Shown here in pieces: positions 6,073 through 14,606 of a DNA stretch of 15,892 nucleotides. The position numbers and the translations under genes are program-made. Positions within the stretch are counted from its first letter, which is position 1. Each line of letters begins with the position of its first letter. The notes below the pieces were generated by a model. The model worked only from the letters and a program-made list of their open reading frames with translations, did no database searches and was not told the DNA's origin. The stretch comes from Chitinophagaceae bacterium UBA4857 (GTDB lineage Bacteria > Bacteroidota > Bacteroidia > Chitinophagales > Chitinophagaceae): the NCBI GenBank assembly GCA_002399735.1, contig DHEF01000001.1, positions 261,398 through 277,289 of the forward strand, given 5' to 3'.

Positions 6073-7194
6073 CTACACAGACTTTGTGTTATTAAGCAAT
6101 GTTTTTTGTTTGCCAATATTAAAGTAGGTAATGCAGGAACATAAATAAGTAATACATACCATAAAAAAAAGTAACAATAATATAGCTATGTTGGGATTTT
6201 TAAATTGCACTTGTAAGGCTATAAATAACACAATGCCATTAATAAAAATAATACTGCCGGTGGTAATGGCATGTCCGATACCTTTATTGGTAAAGTAGTG
6301 GTGCAAATGTGTTCTGTCGGCTACAAAAGGTGAGCTGCCCCGCCAAATGCGTTGTAAAAAAACACGGGCTGTATCAAAAACAGGTATCAGCACAATTCCT
6401 AATGCAACAACAGGTTCATGTAACGGCATTCCGTTTGGCAACACTATATTGCTGTTCATAAGTTGTATGGTTAATACAGCAATTACAAAACCTAATAGCA
6501 GTGAGCCGGTATCGCCCATGAAAATTTTTGCAGGATCGAGATTGAAGTATAAAAAACCGAGTATACCGCCTGCTAAAGCAAAGGCTAATAAGCAGCCGGT
6601 AGTGTTTCCTCCCAGTTGTAAAAAAATACCCAGTGTAACCAAACCCATAAAAGCCAATCCGCCTGCAAGACCGTTAATGCCATCAATAAGATTATAAGCA
6701 TTGGTAATACCTACAATGACGAAAATTGTAATAGTGTATTGCGCTGCAACGGGTAATTGATGAATGCCCATGATGCCGCCAAAATCCTGTACTCTTAACC
6801 CGGAAATGGCCAGTAAAGCAGCTACTGCTATCTGTACTATAAATTTATAACGGGCAAGCACATCTTTTATATCGTCCATCATACCCAAGGCCAATAATAC
6901 CGTTACACCTAAGGCAAAACTAATGTTAACGGCATCCCAGGTGAGAGGTATCCATAATAAATAACTGCATAAAAAACCAAGTGCAATGGCAATGCCGCCC
7001 ATAGTTGGAATGGGGGTCGTGTGTTCTTTTCTGTTATTGGGTTTGTCCAGTAATTTGTAACGGTTAACTAATATTATAAGTACGGGAATAAAAATAATTG
7101 CAATAAGAAATGCAGTAATAAAACTTTGTAAAGGCAATTTAAAATCACCATTAAAAGGCAGGGTAACCTGTAACAAAAAGTTTTGAAAGGACAT
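6073..7194 (-). CDS. MraY/WecA-family undecaprenyl-phosphate sugar-1-phosphate transferase
   Basis: A 373-residue polytopic inner-membrane enzyme that transfers a sugar-1-phosphate (GlcNAc-1-P in WecA/TagO) from a UDP-sugar to the lipid carrier undecaprenyl phosphate, starting a cell-surface glycan. Key motifs: PTMGG at 63-67, DDIKD at 107-111 for metal and nucleotide binding, NAYNLIDGINGL at 165-176, FMGDTGS at 225-231, PVFD at 271-274 and the loop DRTHLHHYF at 293-301. About ten or eleven hydrophobic segments are visible. The DRTHLHH loop is typical of WecA/TagO-like members rather than MraY proper, and no murein gene cluster is nearby, so I favour initiation of O-antigen, exopolysaccharide or another envelope glycan. 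The exact sugar cannot be read from the sequence. It is divergent from recG. Confidence 0.92.
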   Translation of the reverse strand: MSFQNFLLQVTLPFNGDFKLPLQSFITAFLIAIIFIPVLIILVNRYKLLDKPNNRKEHTTPIPTMGGIAIALGFLCSYLLWIPLTWDAVNISFALGVTVLLALGMMDDIKDVLARYKFIVQIAVAALLAISGLRVQDFGGIMGIHQLPVAAQYTITIFVIVGITNAYNLIDGINGLAGGLAFMGLVTLGIFLQLGGNTTGCLLAFALAGGILGFLYFNLDPAKIFMGDTGSLLLGFVIAVLTIQLMNSNIVLPNGMPLHEPVVALGIVLIPVFDTARVFLQRIWRGSSPFVADRTHLHHYFTNKGIGHAITTGSIIFINGIVLFIALQVQFKNPNIAILLLLFFMVCITYLCSCITYFNIGKQKTLLNNTKSV

Positions 7195-7304
7195 GGATAA
7201 TTGGTTTTCTCTAAAAAGTTCTTATGGTTTTCAGGTTAAAAGTAATATACAGTTTTTAATTATGCAAGTACCTGTTTGTGTAAACTGTACTAAGCTATAA
7301 ACTG

Positions 7305-7332
7305 TTTGCTTTAGACTGAATGCTTATTTTTG
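7305..7332 (+). promoter_or_regulatory. Candidate recG promoter
   Basis: TATTTTTG at 7325-7332 is a full match to TAnnTTTG, with a TTTG at 7305-7308 upstream. The 16-bp spacing is shorter than the usual 19-21. The box ends 13 bases before the codon at 7346 proposed as the real recG start, and 64 bases before the GTG at 7397. Confidence 0.4.
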
Positions 7333-7396
7333 TAAAAAAACTTCTATCAGTAACGCCACCAATATATTACAAACACCTGTTGCCTACATTAAAGGT

Positions 7397-9457
7397 GTGG
7401 GGCCGCATCGTGCGGAGTTGTTGCAAAAAGAACTGAACATATTTACTTATCAGGACATGTTGCAACATTTTCCTTTGCGGCATATTGATAAAACCAAGGT
7501 TTCATTTATTAATCAAATTGACCCGACAACCGATTATATACAGGTAGCCGGGGTATTAATGAACCTGGAAGTAATAGGAGAAAACAGGGGTAAAAGATTA
7601 GTGGGTGAAATAAGGGATAAAACTGGTGTATTGGAAGTAGCCTGGTTTCAAGGCATAACCTGGGTGGAAAAAGCATTGGAGAGTGGGAAAATATACCTGG
7701 TATTTGGAAAGGTTAGTTTTTTTATGGGTAAGCCGCAAATTGTACACCCCGAACTGGAATTGTGGCAACATGAAAAAAAAGATGGTCAGGATGTATTGGA
7801 GCCGGTTTATCCTTCAACCGAAAAATTGAAAGCCCGCAGTTTGGGTGGCCGGCAAATTAGTAAATTAACCGAAGCCATTTTTGCGCAGTTAAGACAAACA
7901 GATATTCCAGAAAATATTCCCGCTGGTATATTACAACAGCTAAAGTTGGAAGATAGATTTTTAGCATACAAATATGCTCATTTTCCACCCAATACGGTGG
8001 CTTACAATAATGCTATCAGGCGTTTAAAATTTGAAGAATTTTTTCTTGCGCAGATAAGACTTAATTTATTAAAGCTGGACAGGCATCGGCACTCACGTGG
8101 TGTGGTGTTTGAAAAAGTAGGCGGTCTGTTTAATGAGTTTTATAATAATTACCTGCCTTTTGAATTAACCGGAGCTCAAAAAAGAGTACTAAAAGAAATA
8201 AGACAGGATACTGCCCGTGGTAAACAAATGAACCGTTTATTACAAGGTGATGTGGGCAGCGGTAAAACCATGGTGGCATTGTTAAGTATGTTAATAGCAT
8301 TGGACAATGGGTACCAGGCATGTTTAATGGCACCAACGGAAATTTTAACTAAACAGCACTATCAAACCATTAGTAAACAATTGGAAGGGTTACCCATAAA
8401 AGTGGGTTTACTTACCGGCTCTACCAAGGCAAAAGCCCGAAGGGAAATATTGGGACAATTGGCCAATGGCGAGGTGCATATTTTAATTGGTACACACGCC
8501 ATAATTGAGTCGGCTGTGGTATTTAAAAACCTGGGTATTGCAATTGTTGACGAACAACATCGTTTTGGTGTGGAACAAAGAGCAAAAATGTGGAAGAAGG
8601 CTGTTGTGCCACCACATGTATTGGTAATGACAGCCACACCCATACCCCGTACACTGGCCATGACAGCTTATGGCGACCTGGATTATAGTATAATTGACGA
8701 ATTACCGCCGGGTCGTAAAACAATTACAACGGTTCATCGTTATGAGAATGACAGAAGCCGGGTGATGGAATTTCTGAAAGCGGAAATAGCGTTGGGGCGT
8801 CAGGTGTATATTATTTTTCCGTTAATAGAAGAAAGTGATAAACTGGATTATGAAAACCTGATGCGTGGCTATGATACGGTGAAAGGTTATTTTCCGGAGC
8901 CTAAATATTGGATTAGCATGGTACACGGCAAACAACCTGCCGAGCAAAAAGAAACCAATATGCGTCGGTTTGTAGAAAATGACACGCAGATAATGGTATC
9001 AACAACCGTAATTGAGGTGGGTGTAAATGTGCCTAATGCATCGGTAATGGTAATTGAAAGTGCCGAAAAATTTGGCCTATCACAATTACATCAGCTAAGA
9101 GGGAGGGTAGGTCGCGGTAGCGAAAAAAGTTATTGTGTACTATTAACCGGGCAAAAGTTGGGTAATGATGCCAGGGAGCGGATTAAAATCATGGTATCGA
9201 CCAATAACGGTTTTGAAATTGCAGAGAAGGATTTGGATTTGCGTGGTCCTGGTGATATTGATGGAACCCGACAGAGTGGGGTACTGAACTTTAAACTGGC
9301 TAACATAATAAATGATAAACCCATTTTAGACGCGGCAAGAAAGTTTGCGGTACAATTATTGGAGGATGATAATGTACTGGAAAAGGAAGAAAACCGTGTT
9401 TTGAAACAATTCTTACAGTCGCAAAAAGGGAAAACTTTATGGAGTAAAATATCTTAA
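7397..9457 (+). CDS. recG: ATP-dependent DNA helicase RecG
   Basis: Branch-migration helicase that remodels stalled replication forks and Holliday junctions. From the GTG at 7397 it is 686 residues: wedge/OB domain at about 45-125; helicase domain 1 with Walker A GDVGSGKT at 284-291, DEQH at 385-388 and TATPIPRT at 412-419; helicase domain 2 with STTVIEVGVNVPNA at 535-548 and RGRVGRG at 568-574; and the TRG-type end RGPGDIDGTRQSG at 616-628. The GTG is probably not the true start. The frame stays open back to 7301 and encodes ILQTPVAYIKGVGPHRAELL, the usual RecG N-terminus, but no ATG, GTG or TTG lies upstream in frame. An ATC at 7346 would give a 703-residue protein starting (M)SNATNILQTP. 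The coordinates given use the first conventional start codon. It is divergent from the MraY-family gene and probably monocistronic. Confidence 0.96.
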   Translation: MGPHRAELLQKELNIFTYQDMLQHFPLRHIDKTKVSFINQIDPTTDYIQVAGVLMNLEVIGENRGKRLVGEIRDKTGVLEVAWFQGITWVEKALESGKIYLVFGKVSFFMGKPQIVHPELELWQHEKKDGQDVLEPVYPSTEKLKARSLGGRQISKLTEAIFAQLRQTDIPENIPAGILQQLKLEDRFLAYKYAHFPPNTVAYNNAIRRLKFEEFFLAQIRLNLLKLDRHRHSRGVVFEKVGGLFNEFYNNYLPFELTGAQKRVLKEIRQDTARGKQMNRLLQGDVGSGKTMVALLSMLIALDNGYQACLMAPTEILTKQHYQTISKQLEGLPIKVGLLTGSTKAKARREILGQLANGEVHILIGTHAIIESAVVFKNLGIAIVDEQHRFGVEQRAKMWKKAVVPPHVLVMTATPIPRTLAMTAYGDLDYSIIDELPPGRKTITTVHRYENDRSRVMEFLKAEIALGRQVYIIFPLIEESDKLDYENLMRGYDTVKGYFPEPKYWISMVHGKQPAEQKETNMRRFVENDTQIMVSTTVIEVGVNVPNASVMVIESAEKFGLSQLHQLRGRVGRGSEKSYCVLLTGQKLGNDARERIKIMVSTNNGFEIAEKDLDLRGPGDIDGTRQSGVLNFKLANIINDKPILDAARKFAVQLLEDDNVLEKEENRVLKQFLQSQKGKTLWSKIS

Positions 9458-9521
9458 CATATGTTTTAAATCTTTTTGCCATTTTATTTCGTTAATTTAA
9501 GAATGTAATTCATATACGCCA

Positions 9522-12500
9522 TTGAGAAATTTATTGTTAGCTACCGTTGCCCTCTTACTGCCTTTGTTAACTATTGCACAAAGTGAGTATGGGATGATTG
9601 ACTTTGTTGAAAACAAAGGCCAGTGGGACGAGCGTGTAAAGTTTAAAGGAGATGTTAGTTTTGGTAGTTTTTTTATCCGCAACGGCGGTGTAACTGTTCT
9701 ACAACACAATACCGAAGATTTTAAGAAATTGATGGCAACCATGCATGGTCATGAGTACATGGGCCAGCAAGCCAGGCAAATGAACGACAAGCAGGTAATG
9801 CGTTCGCACTCGTACAATATCGATTTTGTAAATGCCAGCAAAAATGTGCAGGTAATTCCTTCAAAACCTCAGGAAACCTACGAAAACTATTTTAAGGGAA
9901 ACGACCCTTCTAAGTGGGCCGCTAATTGTAAAGTTTTTCAAACCATTGAAATGAAGGATGTCTATCCCAATATCGATGTACGTTATTATACCCACAACAA
10001 TTTATTAAAATATGACATCATCGTAAAGCCTGGTGGGGATGTAAAAAAGATCGCATTGCGGTACGATGGTGTTGATAAAATATCTGTAAGAAATAGACAA
10101 CTTGTAACCAGTACATCATTAGGCGAGTTTGTAGAAACTTATCCTTACAGTTACCAGAATGATGGTAAACAAACAAAAGAGGTGTCGGTTAAATATGTCG
10201 TTAAAAACAATATTGTAACTTTTGACGTAAAAAATTATGATCCTAAAGCAACACTTGTAATAGATCCTACTTTAGTGTTTTGCTCTTTTGCACGTAGCAC
10301 AGGCGATAACTGGGGTTTTACAGCAACATATGGGCCGGATGGTAGCTTTTTTGGTGGCGGTATTGTATTTGGTGTCGGATTTCCTACTTCTCCAGGCGCA
10401 TTTCAAACATCTTACGGCGGAGGAGAAAATGAAGGTGGCAGTAATGGTTTTGATATAGGAATTATTAAATTAAACTCTATTGGAACCAATAGGGTTTATG
10501 CAACTTATATTGGAGGAAGTGGTAACGAGCAGCCTCACAGTTTGGTGGTAGATGAAGCGGGTAATTTAGTATTGGCCGGTAGATCTAACTCGCCTAATTA
10601 CCCTACTACAACAAACGGTGTAATTGGCGGTGGTGGTTTGTATGATATTGTCATTACTAAATTGAATGCTTCTGGTACAGGTTTAATTGGTTCATTAAAA
10701 GTAGGCGGTGCGTCGGATGATGGTGTTAATATAAGTAATACCCGTACGGGGCCTAATTCGCTTAATCGTAATTACGGCGATGATGGAAGAAGTGAAGTGA
10801 TATTAGACGGAGCAAATAATATTTATGTAGCATCTAACACAAGGTCGGCAGGTTTAAGTTTTACTGCCGGACGTTTTCAACCTAATATAAGAGGTGCGCA
10901 AGATGCACTGATTTTGAAGTTTGACCCTAATCTTTCTACACTTTTATTCGGAAGTTATTTAGGCGGCACAGATAATGATGCGGCCTATGTATTGGCTATT
11001 GGCCCTAATGGTAATGTATTTGTTGCCGGAGGTACCGAAAGTGATGATCTTTTTCCTACACAGAGTGCGGGTACTGTTAATCCTAATAAAAATAATTCTA
11101 TTTCAGGTTTCGTTGCCGAAATAACACCGGATGGAAATACACTTGTACGAGGTACTTATCTAAATTCAATCACCACTGCAGGTACTATTATTACGCAGGC
11201 TTATGGTATACAGTTTGATAGAAACGGATTCTTATATGTAATGGGTACAACCAATGGTAGGTGGCAAGTATTAAATGCAAGATCATATGGTTCTACCGGC
11301 CAACAGTTTATCGTAAAAATGCAAACCAATTTATCGGCCTATGTTTATTCTACAGCTTTTGGTAGCGGTGCTGCTATACCAAATATTTCGCCTACTGCGT
11401 TTCTGGTTGACAGGTGCGAGAATGTATATGTTTCCGGATGGGGTGGTCCTATGCAAGGTTACACAGGTGTTTTAGCAGGCACTTCAGGTTTGCCAACAAC
11501 AGCCAATGCTGTAACCCCCCCCGGGCGTAGTGGTAGGCAGACAGATGGGGCTGATTTTTATTTTTTCGTAATGAGTCGTGACGCAGTTAATACAGAACCA
11601 TTATATGCCAGTTTTTACGGACAAATGAATGGATCTTTTTCTGATCACGTTGACGGCGGTACCAGTCGTTTCGATGCAAACGGTGTTATTTATCAAAGTA
11701 TGTGTGCAGCATGCGGAAATTTAGCTCCATTCCCAACTACCATCGGTGTTTGGGGTGCAAGTAGGCCTGCAGCTGCCAATTGTAATTTGGGGATGTTAAA
11801 AATCCGGCTCGATTTGGCCGGCGTAGGTGGTAGTGTATCATCTGCTATTGGCGGTGTTCCTAACGATACTGCCGGTTGTTTTCCTTTACAAGTAACATTT
11901 TCCGATCTGGTATTAAACGCAACACAGTATATCTGGAATTTTGGCGATAACGGCTCCGGCCCTATCGATCAAAATCATCCCGATTATGAAAGTTTTCATA
12001 TAGGCCCATTACCGGCAACTACCGGTTATACACAAACACACACTTTCAATACAGTGGGCACTTATAGGGTAATGATGATTGCTATCGATCCCTCCAGTTG
12101 TAATATCCGTGATACATCTTACATGAACATTCGGGTGGGTGATTTAAGAGCCAACCTAGCTGCCGATATTGTTAAACTGGCACCATGCGAAGCCTTCAAT
12201 TACCGGTTCGATAATCAATCAACTACCGACCCTTCCAGACCATTTACCGATACCTCTTTTGTGTGGGATTTTGGCGACGGCTCACCCCGTGTAATTGCAG
12301 GTTTAAATTCATTAACACATGCTTATGCTAATCCGGGGACTTATGAAGTAAGGCTGGTATTGCAAGATACTGCGTATTGTAACAATCCGGATTCGCTTAC
12401 TATAACTGTACGTGTTGCGGCTAATGTGGAGGCTGCTTTTGAAACGCCACCCTCCGGTTGTGCACCATATACAGCAACTTTTAACAACACTTCAGTTGGA

Positions 12501-13208
12501 GGCTTGTCTTTTGAGTGGGATTTTGGAGATCCTGCATCGGGTACAGATAATACATCCACCCTGGTTAACCCTACACATTTATACAATACTCCCGGTACAT
12601 ATAGGATAAGGCTTGTCGCAAATGATCCTAATACCTGTAATCTTACCGATACAACTTATTTTACCATATCGGTAAATGCATTGCCCGATGCGCAATTCAC
12701 CTTTACACCAACAACGCCGCAGGTAAATACACCAACTGTATTTGCAAATCAGTCGTCTCCTAATGCGGTTAGGTTTCAGTGGAATTTTGGCGATGGCGAA
12801 ACACTGGAAACTACTTCCCGTGCTAACGTAACACATCAGTATAATTCAACTGGCACGTTTAATGCATGTTTAATTGCATTCACCGCTGCAGGTTGTCCGG
12901 ATACTTTGTGTCTGCCGGTTAGTGCCATTATCGAGCCTGCGCTGGATGTTCCTAATGCATTTACACCTAATAGCGGCGATATAAACAGTGTGGTAAAAGT
13001 GCGGGGTTTTGGTATAGCTAAAATGAGGTTTATTATCTGGAACCGTTGGGGACAAAAAGTATTTGAAACAAACGATAGAAATATAGGTTGGGATGGTCGT
13101 GTAAAAGGCGCCGTACAACCAATGGATGTATATGCGTACACACTTGAAGTAGAGTTTTTTGATGGGACGAAAGCTTCCAAAAAAGGCGATATAACATTAA
13201 TACGATAG
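9522..13208 (+). CDS. T9SS type B cargo protein with SBBP and PKD repeats
   Basis: A 1228-residue secreted or surface protein. Signal peptide at 1-19 (LLLATVALLLPLLTIAQ), so it enters the periplasm through Sec. Next is a beta-rich N-terminal domain at about 27-250 (FVENKGQWDERVKF, typical of proteins with SBBP repeats), then SBBP/beta-propeller-like repeats at about 255-765 (ATYIGGSGNEQPHS, GSYLGGTDNDAAYV with GNLVLAG, GNVFVAGG). Four PKD domains follow at about 785-872, 880-966, 968-1053 and 1056-1137, each with a W(D/N)FGD core. The end, 1140-1228 (PNAFTPNSGD, WNRWGQKVFE, GWDG, VYAYTLEVEF), is a gliding-motility-type C-terminal sorting domain for T9SS export. The start is TTG at 9522: a stop lies 24 bases upstream in frame, and only this start gives a complete signal peptide. 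No enzymatic domain is recognised; an adhesive or structural surface role is likely. The PorP/SprF-family gene follows. Confidence 0.93.
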   Translation: MRNLLLATVALLLPLLTIAQSEYGMIDFVENKGQWDERVKFKGDVSFGSFFIRNGGVTVLQHNTEDFKKLMATMHGHEYMGQQARQMNDKQVMRSHSYNIDFVNASKNVQVIPSKPQETYENYFKGNDPSKWAANCKVFQTIEMKDVYPNIDVRYYTHNNLLKYDIIVKPGGDVKKIALRYDGVDKISVRNRQLVTSTSLGEFVETYPYSYQNDGKQTKEVSVKYVVKNNIVTFDVKNYDPKATLVIDPTLVFCSFARSTGDNWGFTATYGPDGSFFGGGIVFGVGFPTSPGAFQTSYGGGENEGGSNGFDIGIIKLNSIGTNRVYATYIGGSGNEQPHSLVVDEAGNLVLAGRSNSPNYPTTTNGVIGGGGLYDIVITKLNASGTGLIGSLKVGGASDDGVNISNTRTGPNSLNRNYGDDGRSEVILDGANNIYVASNTRSAGLSFTAGRFQPNIRGAQDALILKFDPNLSTLLFGSYLGGTDNDAAYVLAIGPNGNVFVAGGTESDDLFPTQSAGTVNPNKNNSISGFVAEITPDGNTLVRGTYLNSITTAGTIITQAYGIQFDRNGFLYVMGTTNGRWQVLNARSYGSTGQQFIVKMQTNLSAYVYSTAFGSGAAIPNISPTAFLVDRCENVYVSGWGGPMQGYTGVLAGTSGLPTTANAVTPPGRSGRQTDGADFYFFVMSRDAVNTEPLYASFYGQMNGSFSDHVDGGTSRFDANGVIYQSMCAACGNLAPFPTTIGVWGASRPAAANCNLGMLKIRLDLAGVGGSVSSAIGGVPNDTAGCFPLQVTFSDLVLNATQYIWNFGDNGSGPIDQNHPDYESFHIGPLPATTGYTQTHTFNTVGTYRVMMIAIDPSSCNIRDTSYMNIRVGDLRANLAADIVKLAPCEAFNYRFDNQSTTDPSRPFTDTSFVWDFGDGSPRVIAGLNSLTHAYANPGTYEVRLVLQDTAYCNNPDSLTITVRVAANVEAAFETPPSGCAPYTATFNNTSVGGLSFEWDFGDPASGTDNTSTLVNPTHLYNTPGTYRIRLVANDPNTCNLTDTTYFTISVNALPDAQFTFTPTTPQVNTPTVFANQSSPNAVRFQWNFGDGETLETTSRANVTHQYNSTGTFNACLIAFTAAGCPDTLCLPVSAIIEPALDVPNAFTPNSGDINSVVKVRGFGIAKMRFIIWNRWGQKVFETNDRNIGWDGRVKGAVQPMDVYAYTLEVEFFDGTKASKKGDITLIR

Positions 13209-13220
13209 TAGCGTAACAAT

Positions 13221-13239
13221 AACAAAACCTTTGTTTTTT
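13221..13239 (+). terminator. Weak hairpin after the T9SS cargo gene
   Basis: AACAAA (13221-13226) pairs with TTTGTT (13230-13235) across a three-base loop, followed by four T. An alternative pairing is ACCTT/AAGGT just downstream. The stem is AT-rich and weak, so termination is only possible. Confidence 0.25.
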
Positions 13240-13264
13240 AAGGTGTATTTTTAAATGTTGTTAT

Positions 13265-13333
13265 CAGCAGTATTACTACTATCAACTTTCGTTGCGTCGC
13301 ACTCTTCATCGGTTGGTAATACTATTCGGCATT
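13265..13333 (-). repeat. Dispersed intergenic repeat, modules 1 and 3 (copy at 13.3 kb)
   Basis: Two parts. 13300-13332, read on the minus strand, matches 15801-15833 at 26 of 33 positions without gaps (ATGCC, AATAG, ATTACC, CGATG shared). 13265-13286 matches the reverse complement of 7-28 at 20 of 22 positions (GTATTACTACTATCA). The unit lies between the T9SS cargo gene and the PorP/SprF gene, and ends at the probable -33 element of the latter. Confidence 0.55.
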
Positions 13334-13364
13334 TGGCATAAGGTCGTTTATAAATTTATAGTTG
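13332..13364 (+). promoter_or_regulatory. Candidate promoter of the PorP/SprF-family gene
   Basis: TTTG at 13332-13335 and TATAGTTG at 13357-13364 (7 of 8 positions of TAnnTTTG) are separated by 21 bp, within the normal Bacteroidota spacing. The -7 box ends 10 bases before the ATG at 13375. This is the best-spaced promoter in the window and suggests the gene can be transcribed apart from the upstream cargo gene. Confidence 0.45.
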
Positions 13365-13374
13365 CTTGTATAAA

Positions 13375-14433
13375 ATGAATATAAAAAGCTACATACAAAA
13401 ACAGTTTATCGGTAAAGCACTGGCATCCTTGCTGGTGTTATTGTCGGCTACAGGTTTGTATGCGCAGGATTTACATTTCTCGCAATTCATGAACTCACCT
13501 TTGTTAACCAATCCGGCTAACACAGGTTTTATGCCCGATGCAGATTATAGAATTGGAGCCAACTACCGTAACCAATGGTCGTCGGTTATGTCGGTGCCTT
13601 ACAAAACCATGAGTGCTTATGGCGATGCACAGTTATTAAACGATGATAGCCGTGACGGATGGTTAGGTGTAGGGGGTATGTTATTGCGTGATGTAGCCGG
13701 TAGCGGCAACTTAACTTCTACCAGATTATACGGTTCGGTGGCTTACCACCAAACACTTGGGTTAGGTAGTTTGTTAAGTGCAGGCTTTAATGTAGGTTGG
13801 GCTAACAAACGTATTAATGTTACCAACTTAAAATTTCCCGATCAGTTTGACGGTAAATTTTTCGATGCCAACATGCCCACAAATGCTATATTGGCAAATA
13901 CCAATATTAATTACCTCGATATTCAGGCAGGTATTAATTATGCTTATTTTCCTACCGAAAATGTGTACCTGAATGTGGGTTGGTCATCGCATCATTTAAA
14001 CCGCCCAAGAGAATCTTTCTTTAACGAAGCACCGGGTATTGACAATCGCATACCTATGCGCCACTCTGCATTCGTCAATGGTAGTTTTAAAGTAAACGAT
14101 CAGTGGATAGTTAATCCCAATATATATTTCTCCTTACAATCAAAATCTACCGAAACGGTGATAGGTGCCAATGCTCATTACAACCTATCCGGTGATGGCG
14201 AAACTATTTTAATTGGTGGTGCTTATTATCGTCATCAGGACGCCGTTATACCTATGTTAGGTATTGGCTTTAAAGACTATGTAGTTACTTTTAACTACGA
14301 CATTACTATTTCCTCGCTTAGTAATTACAACGGTCGTCGTGGTGCTTACGAAATATCGCTGGTAAAACAAGGCGCTTACGATACGTTTAAAGGTAACCGC
14401 CGCCAAACACTTTGCCCTACGTTTAAGTATTAA
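13375..14433 (+). CDS. PorP/SprF family type IX secretion membrane protein
   Basis: A 352-residue outer-membrane beta-barrel-type protein. PorP/SprF proteins are found with T9SS cargo that carries type B sorting domains and are thought to help their export or surface attachment. The N-terminus is a signal peptide at about 1-30 (ALASLLVLLSATGLYA, cleavage before QDLHFSQF). The mature start DLHFSQFMNSPLLTNPANTG is the family hallmark; GANYRNQW at about 62-69 and several alternating polar/aromatic strands follow. ATG at 13375 is preferred over an in-frame TTG at 13366 because it starts closer to the signal peptide and fits the promoter. Its position right after a type B cargo gene supports a dedicated cargo-partner pair, which is inference from family context. 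Confidence 0.92.
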   Translation: MNIKSYIQKQFIGKALASLLVLLSATGLYAQDLHFSQFMNSPLLTNPANTGFMPDADYRIGANYRNQWSSVMSVPYKTMSAYGDAQLLNDDSRDGWLGVGGMLLRDVAGSGNLTSTRLYGSVAYHQTLGLGSLLSAGFNVGWANKRINVTNLKFPDQFDGKFFDANMPTNAILANTNINYLDIQAGINYAYFPTENVYLNVGWSSHHLNRPRESFFNEAPGIDNRIPMRHSAFVNGSFKVNDQWIVNPNIYFSLQSKSTETVIGANAHYNLSGDGETILIGGAYYRHQDAVIPMLGIGFKDYVVTFNYDITISSLSNYNGRRGAYEISLVKQGAYDTFKGNRRQTLCPTFKY

Positions 14434-14480
14434 GGAAAGTCAGGAAGTCGGAAAGTCCGTGAGTCCGTGAGTCCGAAAGT
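14434..14480 (+). repeat. Short tandem array of AGTC-type units after the PorP/SprF gene
   Basis: Starting directly after the stop codon, about six imperfect 7-9 bp units read GGAAAGTCA, GGAAGTC, GGAAAGTCC, GTGAGTCC, GTGAGTCC, GAAAGTT. Two units are identical. It has no spacers like a CRISPR and no coding frame. It may be slippage-generated sequence or part of the 3' untranslated region. Confidence 0.6.
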
Positions 14481-14535
14481 TAGAGGTATAAATCTCTTTA
14501 TAATCCTTTTTATGTGCTCGCCCTAAAGATTATAA

Positions 14536-14582
14536 CTTAAAACTTATTACTTAAAACTTCCAACTTATTACCTACTTCCTAT
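14536..14582 (+). repeat. Short tandem array of ACTT-type units before surE
   Basis: Imperfect 6-8 bp units built on AACTTA/ACTTAA/AACTTCC, about six in number. The core ACTT is the complement of the AAGT core of the array at 14434-14480, so parts of the two (GGAAGT with ACTTCC) could pair in a transcript. It ends just upstream of the surE -7-like box. Confidence 0.5.
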
Positions 14583-14591
14583 TTATTCGTA

Positions 14592-14599
14592 TATTTTTG
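14592..14599 (+). promoter_or_regulatory. -7-type element directly before surE
   Basis: TATTTTTG matches TAnnTTTG in full and ends 7 bases before the surE ATG, implying a leader of at most a few bases. No TTG is found at the -33 distance, where the ACTT array lies, so the promoter is uncertain. Confidence 0.35.
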
Positions 14600-14606
14600 T
14601 AATATC

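Noticed and set aside
12836..13225. 129-codon minus-strand open frame across the end of the T9SS cargo gene
   Set aside because: It lies antisense to the conserved sorting domain, which is clearly the coding sequence.
13366..13374. TTG at 13366 as the start of the PorP/SprF-family gene
   Set aside because: An ATG three codons later fits the promoter and signal peptide better.
14434..14480. CRISPR-like array
   Set aside because: Units are 7-9 bp with no unique spacers and no cas genes are present.
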